From Clostridium_AT radicumherbarum (lineage in GTDB: Bacteria > Bacillota > Clostridia > Clostridiales > Clostridiaceae), in assembly GCF_045310525.1 (NCBI RefSeq), contig NZ_JBJHZY010000003.1:62001-126000 (forward strand): a stretch of 64,000 bases of DNA. Reading direction: 5' to 3'. Under the pieces are notes generated by a model. That model was not told the DNA's origin. It saw only the letters and a list, made by a program, of their open reading frames with translations, and made no database searches. The position numbers and the translations under genes were made by a program. Below, in pieces: positions 51,962 to 61,150 of the stretch. Position 1 is the first letter of the stretch; every line of letters starts with the position of its first letter.

Positions 51962-52210
51962 TAAAAACCCTCCAAAAAAAATTACCTACAGTAATATTAT
52001 ATTTTTAGTAATAGGCTTTGTTACCTTATTAAAAAAATAAATTATAAGATTAGCATCATTTATTTAAATTAAAGGCTCTATTCTGCAGGCTAATAACCTT
52101 GTTGGGATATATTTCATGATGATTTTGTCCCTAAAAAATATGATAATATACGTATAATTCCTTGGTATTATTTAATGGATTTTATTAAATGTTATGATAG
52201 GAGGACATGA
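51962..52210. other. Divergent promoter region
   Basis: It holds the promoters for the His/Met repeat gene (minus) and the CWB2-GH18 gene (plus). No strong dyad seen. Confidence 0.4.
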
Positions 52211-54118
52211 ATGGTAAAAAGAAAAATCATATTAGCCGTTATGGCACTGTGCATTGCAGCACAGCTTGTTCCATATAAGGCCTTTGCTGCACCAATCGCT
52301 GCTAGACTTTCAGGAACGGATAGGTATGAGACAGCAATAAAGGTTTCACAAGATTCTTGGCAAAGCTCAGATTACGTAGTTATTGCTTCCGGGGAAGATT
52401 TCCCAGATGCTCTATGTGCCGCACCTTTAGCTAAGAAATATGATGCACCTATTTTATTAACCCAAAATGCTGCAATTCCTACTAATGTTGTAGCAGAAAT
52501 TCAAAGACTTGGTGCCAAGAACGTATTTATAGTTGGTGGTACTGGAGTCATATCTTCAGCTGCTGAAAGTGTTCTTAATGGACTGAATATTCAATGTACA
52601 AGAATACAAGGGCAGGATAGGTATGAAACCAGTGCTAAAGTAGCTCAGATAATTGGGACAAGTAATGGTGTGGCTATAGCTTCAGGAGAAAATTTTCCTG
52701 ATGCCTTGTCAATTGCGCCCATAGCTGCCGCAAAGCAAATGCCAATACTATTAACAAATTCTAATACAATAGCTTCAAATATAAAGAACCTTGCGTTAAA
52801 TAGCAGCGGAGAAAAATATGTAATAGGTGGCAGTGGTGTAATTAGTGACACTGTAGCAGCTTCGTTAGGCTCATATAAGAGACTAGCTGGAGTTAACAGA
52901 TATGAGACAAATTTGGCTGTAATTAAGGAGTTCTCAAGTGCTATAAACTTTAATAAGGTTTATATAAGTACAGGAAATGACTTTGCAGATGCACTAACTG
53001 GATCAGCTGCAGCGGCTTTAACCTCTTCCTCTTTAGTTTTAACTGATGGTACAGATTATAATACAAATAATTTTATTAAATCAGAGTATTATAATATTTC
53101 ATCCTTAAAGGTACTTGGTGGAACCGCAGTTGTTTCTGACCTTATTGTTAATGCCTTATTGCGTGAGCCTTCCTCTAAAGTAATTTTAGGCTATGCAACC
53201 TATTATTATCCTGGAGACAGCTCTTCCTATAACTCAATAACAGCACATTCTGATATAATTAATCAAATTGCTACAGATACCTATAATACTGATGGAACTG
53301 GAAATTTAACAGGACTTTTACCAGTAGATCAAATTAACTATGCAAATAGTAAGAATATAGATGCATATGCTATGGTGGCTAATGACTTTGATGGAAGTAT
53401 TGCAAAAACTCTTTTAGAAAGTTCAGCTAATAGAGCAAATTTAATTAATAATATTTCTAATGCAATTCGTGTAAATAATTTTAAAGGAGTTAATATAGAT
53501 CTTGAGGGTATATATTCATCTGATAGGGTTTATTTAACAACCTTTATGAGAGAACTTTATTCTGCTCTTCACCCACAAGGCTATAAGGTAACTATTGCAG
53601 TACCCGCAAAAACAATTGAAAGTCTAACTGATGGCTGGGCGGGGGCTTATGATTATGCAGAGCTTGCTAATAATTCTGATGAAGTAGTAATTATGACCTA
53701 TGATGAGCACTATGCTGGTGGAGCACCAGGACCAATTGCATCAGAAGGCTGGGTACAAAGTGTAGTAAATTACGCAGTAAACAATATTCCAAGTGAAAAA
53801 ATATTGTTAGGAATTGCTGCCTATGGATATGATTGGCCTTCCAATGGAGCTCCTGCTAAAGCTTATGGAGTAGATTCCATGTATAATTTAGCAGCAAGCT
53901 ATGGAGCACAAATTAATTGGGATCCAGTTTCTGATACTAATTATTTCAATTATACTGATAGCTCCTCTGTTTACCATAGTGTTTGGTTTGAAAATAGTAC
54001 AAGCATTGCCTATAAATTAGATATAGTGAATAATAACAATTTAGGTGGTATTGCCATTTGGAGACTTGGACTTGAAAATGCAGATTATTGGACAAGCATT
54101 AAAACAAAATTAAATTAA
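52211..54118 (+). CDS. CWB2-anchored GH18 cell-wall hydrolase
   Basis: 635 residues; signal peptide 'IILAVMALCIAAQLVPYKAFA'. Three CWB2 repeats (about residues 25-315, each opening RLSG/IQGQ/LAGV-x-RYET) bind secondary wall polymers. A GH18 domain follows (about 325-635): 'FKGVNIDLEGI' has the DxxDxE-type catalytic acid (Asp-x-Glu), then 'EVVIMTYDEHY', and 'WRLGLEN'. It resembles spore peptidoglycan hydrolases of the SleL/YaaH class. Monocistronic, with a terminator at 54156-54190. Confidence 0.9.
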   Translation: MVKRKIILAVMALCIAAQLVPYKAFAAPIAARLSGTDRYETAIKVSQDSWQSSDYVVIASGEDFPDALCAAPLAKKYDAPILLTQNAAIPTNVVAEIQRLGAKNVFIVGGTGVISSAAESVLNGLNIQCTRIQGQDRYETSAKVAQIIGTSNGVAIASGENFPDALSIAPIAAAKQMPILLTNSNTIASNIKNLALNSSGEKYVIGGSGVISDTVAASLGSYKRLAGVNRYETNLAVIKEFSSAINFNKVYISTGNDFADALTGSAAAALTSSSLVLTDGTDYNTNNFIKSEYYNISSLKVLGGTAVVSDLIVNALLREPSSKVILGYATYYYPGDSSSYNSITAHSDIINQIATDTYNTDGTGNLTGLLPVDQINYANSKNIDAYAMVANDFDGSIAKTLLESSANRANLINNISNAIRVNNFKGVNIDLEGIYSSDRVYLTTFMRELYSALHPQGYKVTIAVPAKTIESLTDGWAGAYDYAELANNSDEVVIMTYDEHYAGGAPGPIASEGWVQSVVNYAVNNIPSEKILLGIAAYGYDWPSNGAPAKAYGVDSMYNLAASYGAQINWDPVSDTNYFNYTDSSSVYHSVWFENSTSIAYKLDIVNNNNLGGIAIWRLGLENADYWTSIKTKLN

Positions 54119-54155
54119 TAATAAAATATGTTTATACCTTGCTAATCTATAAAGT

Positions 54156-54190
54156 AAAGATGATTGCCTTGCAGTCATCTTTATTTTTAT
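54156..54190 (+). terminator. Terminator after the CWB2-GH18 gene
   Basis: AAAGATGA (54156-54163) pairs with TCATCTTT (54175-54182), then ATTTTTAT. Confidence 0.85.
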
Positions 54191-54256
54191 AAAGCTTATA
54201 TTAAATATATTAAATGTGGTAAAATATGAACAAATAAATGAATTTGAGGATTTATC

Positions 54257-55966
54257 ATGAACTTAGGAAAAAATTCTATTCAAATTAAAATTATGATGTT
54301 TTTTATTATCCTCTCTACTGTTCTCTTTGTTACAGTAGGGTTCTTGTTCTTTAAAAGCACAAAAGATGCAATAAACCTTTCTAAGGAAAAAGAATTTATA
54401 ACCTTAGCAGAGGAAACCTCAAATAAGATTGAGAGATATATGTTTGAAAGGTATGGAGATATACAGGTAATGGTGAATTCACCGCTGCTTAAAAATAAAG
54501 AAATAAGCGATAGTCTAATGAATAGCTATTTAGATAGTGTAAGAAATGCCTATAAGGCTTATGACTATATTTTAGTAACAAATTTAGAAGGAAAGGTTTT
54601 GGCTTATTCAGGAAACTTGAAAGCTGATAATGGCTATGAAGGTTTTTTAGGAGAGGTTTTGAAGGGAAAGAGCTTTGTTTCAGATTTTACCTATTTTCAG
54701 GATACAAAATCCTATGGGGTTTATTATGCCGCTCCTATATTGGATGACAAAGGTAAGATAAAGGGAGCGGTAGTTGAGAGAATGAACTTTAATGCTATAT
54801 TAGATATAATAAGCAATGTGCGTCTAGGTGAGAAAGGCTATGCTTTTTTAGTTGACAGTAATGGTAACTATATTAACCATCCATTTAACAGTATGGAGGT
54901 TATTAAAACCCTTAATAATAGTAAATATGCTTCCTTTTATACCACTCATAATAATGTTCAATATTTTTCTGCTCTTTATGGTATAAATAAATACGATACA
55001 CAAAAAAACAATTGGTATGTGGTAGTGGAAGAGCCAGTAAGTGAAGCCTATGAAGTTGCCTATAGGCTTAGAACCTATACGGTTATAGTTCTTATGATAT
55101 CTGTGGCAATAGTTTTTGTGCTGGTAGCTATACTTTCAAGAAAAATAGCAATGCCAATTAAAAATTTAGTAAAGGAAACTAAAAATATTGCTGAGGGTGA
55201 TATGGGGCAGAATATTAATATCCAAAGCAGAGATGAAATAGGGAGTCTAGCAGAGTCTTTTAATAAAATGTTAGAAAAGCTGGAGGAAAGCGTAACAAGA
55301 GCTAAAAGTCTTGAGGCACTTGGAGCACTTTCTGCTGGAATGGCACATGAAATAAGAAACCCTCTTACATCTATAAAGGGCTATGCTCAGTATATTATGT
55401 CTGAAATGAATAAGGATAGCGAGCTATATTCAGACATGGCTGTAATAAGCTCAGAAGTAGATAGATTAAACAATATTATTGATAGATTTTTAGCCTTTGC
55501 TAGACCTAATGAGCTTAAACTTGAAAAATGTGATATAAATGATATTGTTAAAGAAGTAATCACCTTAATTAAAAGGGATAACACCTTTGATAATATAAAA
55601 CTAAATATTAATTTTGGAGAAATTCCTCTTATAAATGCTGATTTTGAGCAAATGAAGCAGGTCATATTAAATATAGCAATCAATGGGGTGCAATCAATGC
55701 CTCAGGGGGGAGAACTTACTATATCTACTTTTAATAACAAAATATTATCTATGGTTGAAATAGAGATAAGCGATACTGGGCAAGGAATATCTCATGAAAA
55801 TGTGAAAAAAATATTTGAACCCTATTTTACTACCAAAGATAAAGGTATAGGACTTGGGCTTGCCATATGTTCCAGAATAGTAGATAATCACAGGGGAATA
55901 ATTGAGGTAGAAAGTATACCGGAGAAGGGAAGTAAGTTTATAATAAAACTTCCGGAGGATAATTAA
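54257..55966 (+). CDS. dCache-HAMP sensor histidine kinase (NtrB/AtoS-like)
   Basis: 569 residues. TM1 'MFFIILSTVLFVTVGFLFF' (about 13-31), an extracellular Cache-type sensor (to about 270; 'GYAFLVDSNGNYINHP'), TM2 'IVLMISVAIVFVLVAILS', HAMP, then HisKA with the phospho-His in 'SAGMAHEIRNPLTSIKGY' and HATPase_c (N, G1 'DTGQGI', 'TTKDKGIGLGL'). It phosphorylates the regulator 15 bases downstream. The ligand is unknown; small carboxylates, amino acids or nitrogen compounds are typical for Cache. Confidence 0.93.
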   Translation: MNLGKNSIQIKIMMFFIILSTVLFVTVGFLFFKSTKDAINLSKEKEFITLAEETSNKIERYMFERYGDIQVMVNSPLLKNKEISDSLMNSYLDSVRNAYKAYDYILVTNLEGKVLAYSGNLKADNGYEGFLGEVLKGKSFVSDFTYFQDTKSYGVYYAAPILDDKGKIKGAVVERMNFNAILDIISNVRLGEKGYAFLVDSNGNYINHPFNSMEVIKTLNNSKYASFYTTHNNVQYFSALYGINKYDTQKNNWYVVVEEPVSEAYEVAYRLRTYTVIVLMISVAIVFVLVAILSRKIAMPIKNLVKETKNIAEGDMGQNINIQSRDEIGSLAESFNKMLEKLEESVTRAKSLEALGALSAGMAHEIRNPLTSIKGYAQYIMSEMNKDSELYSDMAVISSEVDRLNNIIDRFLAFARPNELKLEKCDINDIVKEVITLIKRDNTFDNIKLNINFGEIPLINADFEQMKQVILNIAINGVQSMPQGGELTISTFNNKILSMVEIEISDTGQGISHENVKKIFEPYFTTKDKGIGLGLAICSRIVDNHRGIIEVESIPEKGSKFIIKLPEDN

Positions 55967-55981
55967 TAGGACGGTGCAGTA

Positions 55982-57334
55982 ATGAAGAATTATTCAATAT
56001 TAATTGTAGATGATGAAGAAAATGTTACAAGGCTCTTAAATAAAGTTTTAGTTAAAGAAGGTTATGAGACCCATATGGCACATAATGGGGAAGAGGCTCT
56101 TTATATAATAGACAATTTTGATATTGATATAGTTATATCTGACATAAAAATGCCAGGTATGAGTGGAATAGAACTTTTAAAAAATATAGGAAGGGTGGCC
56201 CCCTTTATAAAGGTGATTTTGATTACTGCCTTTGCTACTGTAGATACAGCCATTGAAGCCTTAAGAATGGGTGCAAAGGATTATATTACAAAACCCTTTG
56301 ATATAGAAGAAGTAATAGAAGCACTTCGTAATTTAACCTCTGATAAGGATGAGGTTCTAATAAGAAGTCAGGCCCTTCAAAAGGATATAAAAAAAACTAA
56401 AAATAAACTTGAGAGTAAAAGTGCTGCGATGCTTAAAGTTATAGATATGATAAAACAGATTGCTGATACAAGAGCAACTGTAATGCTCTATGGGGAAACT
56501 GGAACTGGTAAGGAGCTGGCTGCTGAAACCCTGCATAATTACAGCTCAAGAAGCCACATGCCTTTTGTTAAAGTTAATTGTGCAGCAATACCTGAAAACC
56601 TGCTTGAAAGTGAGCTGTTTGGCTATGAGAAAGGGGCATTTACAGGAGCAGTTTTAAGAAAACCAGGAAAGTTTGAATTAGCTTCTGGCGGATCTATATT
56701 TTTAGATGAAATTGGTGATATTACACTTGGAGTTCAGGTTAAGCTATTAAGAATACTTCAGGAGAAAGAATTTGAGAGGCTTGGAGGAACTAAGACCATT
56801 AAAGTGGATGTTAGAATAATAGCAGCTACAAATAAGAATTTAGAGGAATTGGTTAAGGAAGGAAGCTTTAGAGAAGACTTATATTATAGACTGAATGTGG
56901 TGCCAATTAATATGCCTCCATTAAGGGAAAGAAAAGAAGATATACCTATGCTTGCCTTAAGCTTTTTAAACAAGTCCTCGGATATTTCGGGAAAAGCTCC
57001 AAAGAGCATAAGTGAAGAGGCTTTATCTAAGCTAATGGCGTATAATTGGCCGGGGAATATTAGGGAACTTCAAAATATAATTGAAAGATGTGTAGTTATT
57101 ACACCAAAGTCTACTATAGGGGTAGAGGATTTGCCATTAAATATTTCTCGCTTTCAGGAACTTAAAGAAGCTGATGAGGAGATTTCAAAGCTTGAAGAAG
57201 CCTTAGATGATACAGAGAAGGAAGTAATTTTAAAAGCCCTTAAGGAAAGCAGCGGGAACAGGACAAAGGCTTCAGAGATACTGGGTATAAGCAGAAGATC
57301 CCTTCATAGAAAAATTTTAAAATATAATATTTAA
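55982..57334 (+). CDS. NtrC/AtoC-type sigma-54-dependent response regulator
   Basis: 450 residues. Receiver with DDEE pocket, phospho-Asp in 'VISDIKMPGMSG' and Lys in 'YITKPFDIEE'. AAA+ domain with Walker A GETGTGKELAAETLH, the sigma-54 contact motif GAFTGA intact, Walker B 'GGSIFLDEIGD'. C-terminal Fis-type HTH 'RTKASEILGISRRSLHRKIL'. It should activate sigma-54 promoters; the sigma-54-type promoter before amtB is the nearest candidate target. A terminator-like dyad follows. Confidence 0.95.
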   Translation: MKNYSILIVDDEENVTRLLNKVLVKEGYETHMAHNGEEALYIIDNFDIDIVISDIKMPGMSGIELLKNIGRVAPFIKVILITAFATVDTAIEALRMGAKDYITKPFDIEEVIEALRNLTSDKDEVLIRSQALQKDIKKTKNKLESKSAAMLKVIDMIKQIADTRATVMLYGETGTGKELAAETLHNYSSRSHMPFVKVNCAAIPENLLESELFGYEKGAFTGAVLRKPGKFELASGGSIFLDEIGDITLGVQVKLLRILQEKEFERLGGTKTIKVDVRIIAATNKNLEELVKEGSFREDLYYRLNVVPINMPPLRERKEDIPMLALSFLNKSSDISGKAPKSISEEALSKLMAYNWPGNIRELQNIIERCVVITPKSTIGVEDLPLNISRFQELKEADEEISKLEEALDDTEKEVILKALKESSGNRTKASEILGISRRSLHRKILKYNI

Positions 57335-57348
57335 AACAAAGGTTATAC

Positions 57349-57392
57349 TGGGACAAAGTTGACACTATTGTGCAATTTTGTCCCACTTTTTA
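57349..57392 (+). terminator. Dyad with T-run after the two-component operon
   Basis: TGGGACAAA (57349-57357) and TTTGTCCCA (57377-57385) form a perfect 9-bp stem followed by CTTTTTAT. It is best read as a terminator; with its location about 190 bp before the sigma-54 promoter it could alternatively be an enhancer-binding dyad. Confidence 0.65.
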
Positions 57393-57553
57393 TATTCATA
57401 AAATATATATAATGAATAATTAAAATCAATATTATGTCTATTTTTCATTGATTTTCATTTAAATTTATATAAAAATGACGGATAGTTTTAAGAATGTGAA
57501 TATAATCAAGCTAGAATAATCCTCTGTTAACATATATTGTAAACCTTTTCTTT

Positions 57554-57569
57554 TGGCACAATAATTGCT
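57554..57569 (+). promoter_or_regulatory. Sigma-54 (-24/-12) promoter of amtB
   Basis: TGGCAC-AATAA-TTGCT matches the consensus TGGCAC-N5-TTGCW, with GG and GC exactly ten bases apart. It predicts a start near 57580 and a leader of about 110 nt before amtB. Confidence 0.88.
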
Positions 57570-57692
57570 GAATATAAAATTGCAATAATAATTCAAATCC
57601 CTAATCAATAATAGTTGGGATAAAGTTAAATATAAGGAGCTAAACAATTAGTAATTGTTTAGTACAAAAAAGGAAAACAGGAGGAAAGGTTT

Positions 57693-58910
57693 ATGCCACA
57701 CATTAACAGCGGTGATACAGCATTTGTTTTAATTAGCGCAGCACTTGTCTGCCTAATGACACCAGGGCTTGCATTTTTCTACGGAGGTCTTGTAAGAAAG
57801 AAAAATGTTTTGACAATAATGATGCAGAGCTTTATATCCATGGGAATTGTAACTTTAATATGGATATTTGGAGGTTTTAGTTTAGCTTTTGGACCAGATA
57901 TACATGGAATTATAGGAAGTTTAAAATATTTTGGACTTCAAGGTGTTGGTATGGCTCCAAATCCAACCTATGGACCTACAATACCATTCTTAACATTTTT
58001 TACTTATCAGGAGATGTTTGCAATAATTACTCCTGCACTTATAACAGGAGCCTTTGCAGATAGAGTTAATTTTAAGAGCTATCTTAAGTTTCTTGTAATT
58101 TGGAGTATTTTAATTTACATTCCACTAGCCCATTGGATATGGGGGGGAGGCTTCCTTCAAAAACTTGGAGTTGTGGACTTTGCGGGAGGAATAGTAGTTC
58201 ATGTAAGTGCAGGAATAGCAGCGCTTGCTTCTGTATTTTTCGTTGGAAAAAGAAAGATACTTCCTGGAGAAAATACTGCACCCCACAATATTGCCTTCGT
58301 TGCCCTAGGCACAGGTCTATTATGGTTTGGATGGTTTGGCTTTAATGGCGGCAGCGCACTAGCTGCAAATGGTGTAGCTGCAACAGCATTTATTAATACC
58401 GACATTGCAGGCTCTATAGCAATGGTTACCTGGCTGATTATATCTTGGAAGGTAGAGAAAAAACCTACATTGGTAGGAGCTCTTACAGGATCAGTGGCAG
58501 GCCTCGCTACTATAACTCCTGCAGCAGGTTATGTACGACCTTGGGCTGCTGTTATTATAGGAATTTTATCAGCAGTAGTTTGCTATTTGGCTGTTCAAGT
58601 AAGAATAAAATTGGAATGGGATGATGCTCTCGATGTATGGGGAGTTCATGGAGTAGGAGGCATTTTAGGCTCAATACTTGTAGGAGTATTTGCTGAAGCC
58701 TCTGTAAATGGAGTGAAAGGCTTAATCGCAGGTGATCTTCATCAGTTTGGAGTACAGGTACTTGCGGTAATATTTACAGCTGGTTATTCATTTTTAGTAA
58801 CCTATTTAATATTAAAGATATTAAATGTTTTTGAACCAGTAAGAGTTAGTGAAGAAGCAGAAATTGAGGGCTTGGACACAAGTTTACATGGAGAAACTGC
58901 ATACCTTTAG
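57693..58910 (+). CDS. amtB: Ammonium transporter (Amt family)
   Basis: 405 residues, 11 membrane segments. Amt features: 'GDTAFVLISAALVCLMTPGLAFFYGGLVR' divided at the N-terminus, His pair positions 'VHVSAGIAAL' and 'WGVHGVGGILGSIL', and aromatic gate. It moves ammonium/ammonia. No glnK PII gene is adjacent, which is unusual for amtB. The signal peptide common in Gram-negatives is absent. AGGAGGAAA ribosome site; sigma-54-type promoter upstream. Confidence 0.96.
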   Translation: MPHINSGDTAFVLISAALVCLMTPGLAFFYGGLVRKKNVLTIMMQSFISMGIVTLIWIFGGFSLAFGPDIHGIIGSLKYFGLQGVGMAPNPTYGPTIPFLTFFTYQEMFAIITPALITGAFADRVNFKSYLKFLVIWSILIYIPLAHWIWGGGFLQKLGVVDFAGGIVVHVSAGIAALASVFFVGKRKILPGENTAPHNIAFVALGTGLLWFGWFGFNGGSALAANGVAATAFINTDIAGSIAMVTWLIISWKVEKKPTLVGALTGSVAGLATITPAAGYVRPWAAVIIGILSAVVCYLAVQVRIKLEWDDALDVWGVHGVGGILGSILVGVFAEASVNGVKGLIAGDLHQFGVQVLAVIFTAGYSFLVTYLILKILNVFEPVRVSEEAEIEGLDTSLHGETAYL

Positions 58911-58972
58911 ACTAAAGGGCTAGTATCCTAAAGGGACGTTTCACTGGCTTATTGCTTATATTTTTTAACAAT

Positions 58973-59026
58973 AAAGGAAGGTTTCTATTACTAAAAAGGT
59001 AATGGGAGCCTTCCTTTGCTTTTTGT
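58973..59026. terminator. Terminator after amtB
   Basis: AAAGGAAGG (58974-58982) pairs with CCTTCCTTT (59009-59017) and inner ATTAC pairs with GTAAT; followed by GCTTTTTG. Confidence 0.8.
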
Positions 59027-59100
59027 TCTAAAAACTAGGTAAGTTTAAATATATTATAGAGATAAATATTATGATTTTATATAAGTAAAAGGAGAGAGGC

Positions 59101-61080
59101 ATGAAAAAATTTATAAAAGCCATAAGCCTTCTTTTTTTCATAACCTTAGCTATAGAGTTTATTAATATAAAAGTTATAAAAGCTGCAGAAGTTCAAAATA
59201 ATATTATTTTGCTTATGGATGTTTCGGGAAGCATGAAAGAAACTGATCCTAAAAGACTTTCCATAGTAGCTGCTTCCATGCTTATAGATAGTTCTGATGA
59301 TAACACTATTATAAACATTGTCACCTTTGGAGATAAGGCAAAATCCGAATTTAACTTAGAAAGTAAACCTTCAAAAGAAAAGCTAAAAGGGGAACTTACA
59401 AATATAAAATTTGATAATAGCTACACAGACCTTAAGGAAGGAATTAAAGAGTCGTTATTGCAGCTTAATAAGGTACAGGGGAATAAGGGTATTATTTTAT
59501 TTTCAGATGGAAAGGAAGATCTAAGGGATGGAATAACAAAGGAGCATATAGAGGAGTTTGCTTCATTAATTGAGAAGGCACATTCTGAGGGAATAAAGAT
59601 AAATTGTATTGCTTTATCTAATGGTGCTGATAAAGCTGCCCTGCAGAATATAGCCTATAAAACAGAAGGAGAATTTTTCTATTCAAGTAGTCCTTCTCAG
59701 CTAATTAATGTATATAGTAAATTATTAGGAAGCATAAATAATTTCTTCACTATAAAGGAATATGAAATAAGTGATAAGGTACCTAGTGAAATTAAATTAA
59801 GCAGTTATGTTCAAGAGGTAAATGTTAAAATAGCCTCTCTAGAGAATAAAACTCCGCTTGTAGACATAATAAAAGGCGACAAGGTGCTGTCTGCAAGTAA
59901 ATTAGGAGACGGCTATAAAATTTACAGCATTAAAAATGAGGAGAATAGTATCCTAAATATTTCTAATAGGGACAGCGGCAAATATTTAGTAATAGTGCAA
60001 ATTAAGAGCAAGACAGAGCTAAATATTAGCCCAGCAGATAAAAGTTATAGTATTCCAAAGGGAGTACCTTTAAATTTAAACCTTAGTTTAGCAGTAGATA
60101 AAGATATAGTGGGACTTCATATGGATAAGGTTGAGGGAGCCATTAGAGAAGCAATAGAGAAGGACAGCAAGGGCTTTAGTTTTACCTTTAGTAAAACTAA
60201 AAGCGGTGGATATGAAATATTAGTAACAGCTTATGATGGGCAGGGAAGAATTATAGCAGTAAACAATTTAAAAATCAGTGTTACAGATGACCCGCCTTTT
60301 TATTACAAAGATGAAATACCAAAGGAAATGATTATTAATAAGCCCTATAAAATAGCACTTAAACAATTAAATCAGGATAAAGTTATTAACCCCTTAGGGG
60401 AAATCATAGTGGATTATGGGGATAAGTATGAGAAATTCCCTTTAAAAACTGTGGATAACTATTTGACTGCTGAGGTGACTTTACATAAACTTCAAGAAGT
60501 AAGCATAACTACCTGCATTAATGGGGTTTTTAATAATGATAGCTTTTCATATTTTCTGCCATATTCTAAGGTTACGGTAGTAAATAGGCCTTTAACAATG
60601 AAGGAATATTATTTTGAAAAATTTAAAACTCCAATTTTTATAATTCTTATATTATCAGTCTTGGATTTATTAACTATTGCATTTGGAAAAATTCAGTACA
60701 AAAGGTTTCTAAGCTACAGTATTACAAAGGAATTAACTTATAAATTAAAATCAAAGAGCATAAGCTGCTTCTTAACTGTAACCCTAACTCCAACAAAAAA
60801 TATAAAGTATTTGAATCTAAAGGGCAATACCATTGAGGTAGAAGATGAAGAAGATAATGGAATAGGTTATTTCCTGCTTGATTTTCCAAAAGGCAGTAAG
60901 ATCTCCCAGGGGATTAAATATCTTGCATTAAAAGATAAGGCTTTTAATATAGAATATTATCCAAGTATGGAGCAGCAAGTATATAAGGAGGAGGAAGAAG
61001 TAAACAGTTCTCTTTTACTTGAAGGAAATATAAGGATTATTATTAAAACTAAAAAGGATGAAATAACTATATATACCTAA
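59101..61080 (+). CDS. Membrane-anchored extracellular von Willebrand factor A protein
   Basis: 659 residues; AAAGGAGAG before the ATG. Signal peptide 'FIKAISLLFFITLAIEFINI'. A vWA domain (about residues 33-210) has an intact MIDAS: DVSGSMKETD, 'YTDLKEG' Thr, and 'ILFSDGKED'. Beta-rich extracellular domains follow (about 215-500). One membrane segment 'FIILILSVLDLLTIAFG' (about 512-528), then a cytoplasmic domain of about 130 residues. The topology lets an external metal-binding sensor connect to a cytosolic partner. It precedes the tubulin-like gene by 70 bases. Confidence 0.85.
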   Translation: MKKFIKAISLLFFITLAIEFINIKVIKAAEVQNNIILLMDVSGSMKETDPKRLSIVAASMLIDSSDDNTIINIVTFGDKAKSEFNLESKPSKEKLKGELTNIKFDNSYTDLKEGIKESLLQLNKVQGNKGIILFSDGKEDLRDGITKEHIEEFASLIEKAHSEGIKINCIALSNGADKAALQNIAYKTEGEFFYSSSPSQLINVYSKLLGSINNFFTIKEYEISDKVPSEIKLSSYVQEVNVKIASLENKTPLVDIIKGDKVLSASKLGDGYKIYSIKNEENSILNISNRDSGKYLVIVQIKSKTELNISPADKSYSIPKGVPLNLNLSLAVDKDIVGLHMDKVEGAIREAIEKDSKGFSFTFSKTKSGGYEILVTAYDGQGRIIAVNNLKISVTDDPPFYYKDEIPKEMIINKPYKIALKQLNQDKVINPLGEIIVDYGDKYEKFPLKTVDNYLTAEVTLHKLQEVSITTCINGVFNNDSFSYFLPYSKVTVVNRPLTMKEYYFEKFKTPIFIILILSVLDLLTIAFGKIQYKRFLSYSITKELTYKLKSKSISCFLTVTLTPTKNIKYLNLKGNTIEVEDEEDNGIGYFLLDFPKGSKISQGIKYLALKDKAFNIEYYPSMEQQVYKEEEEVNSSLLLEGNIRIIIKTKKDEITIYT

Positions 61081-61150
61081 GCACATTATTAGATGCGAAA
61101 CTCTCTGAATATATAAATTTTGCTTTGAAAAATAATTAAGGAGGCATAAT

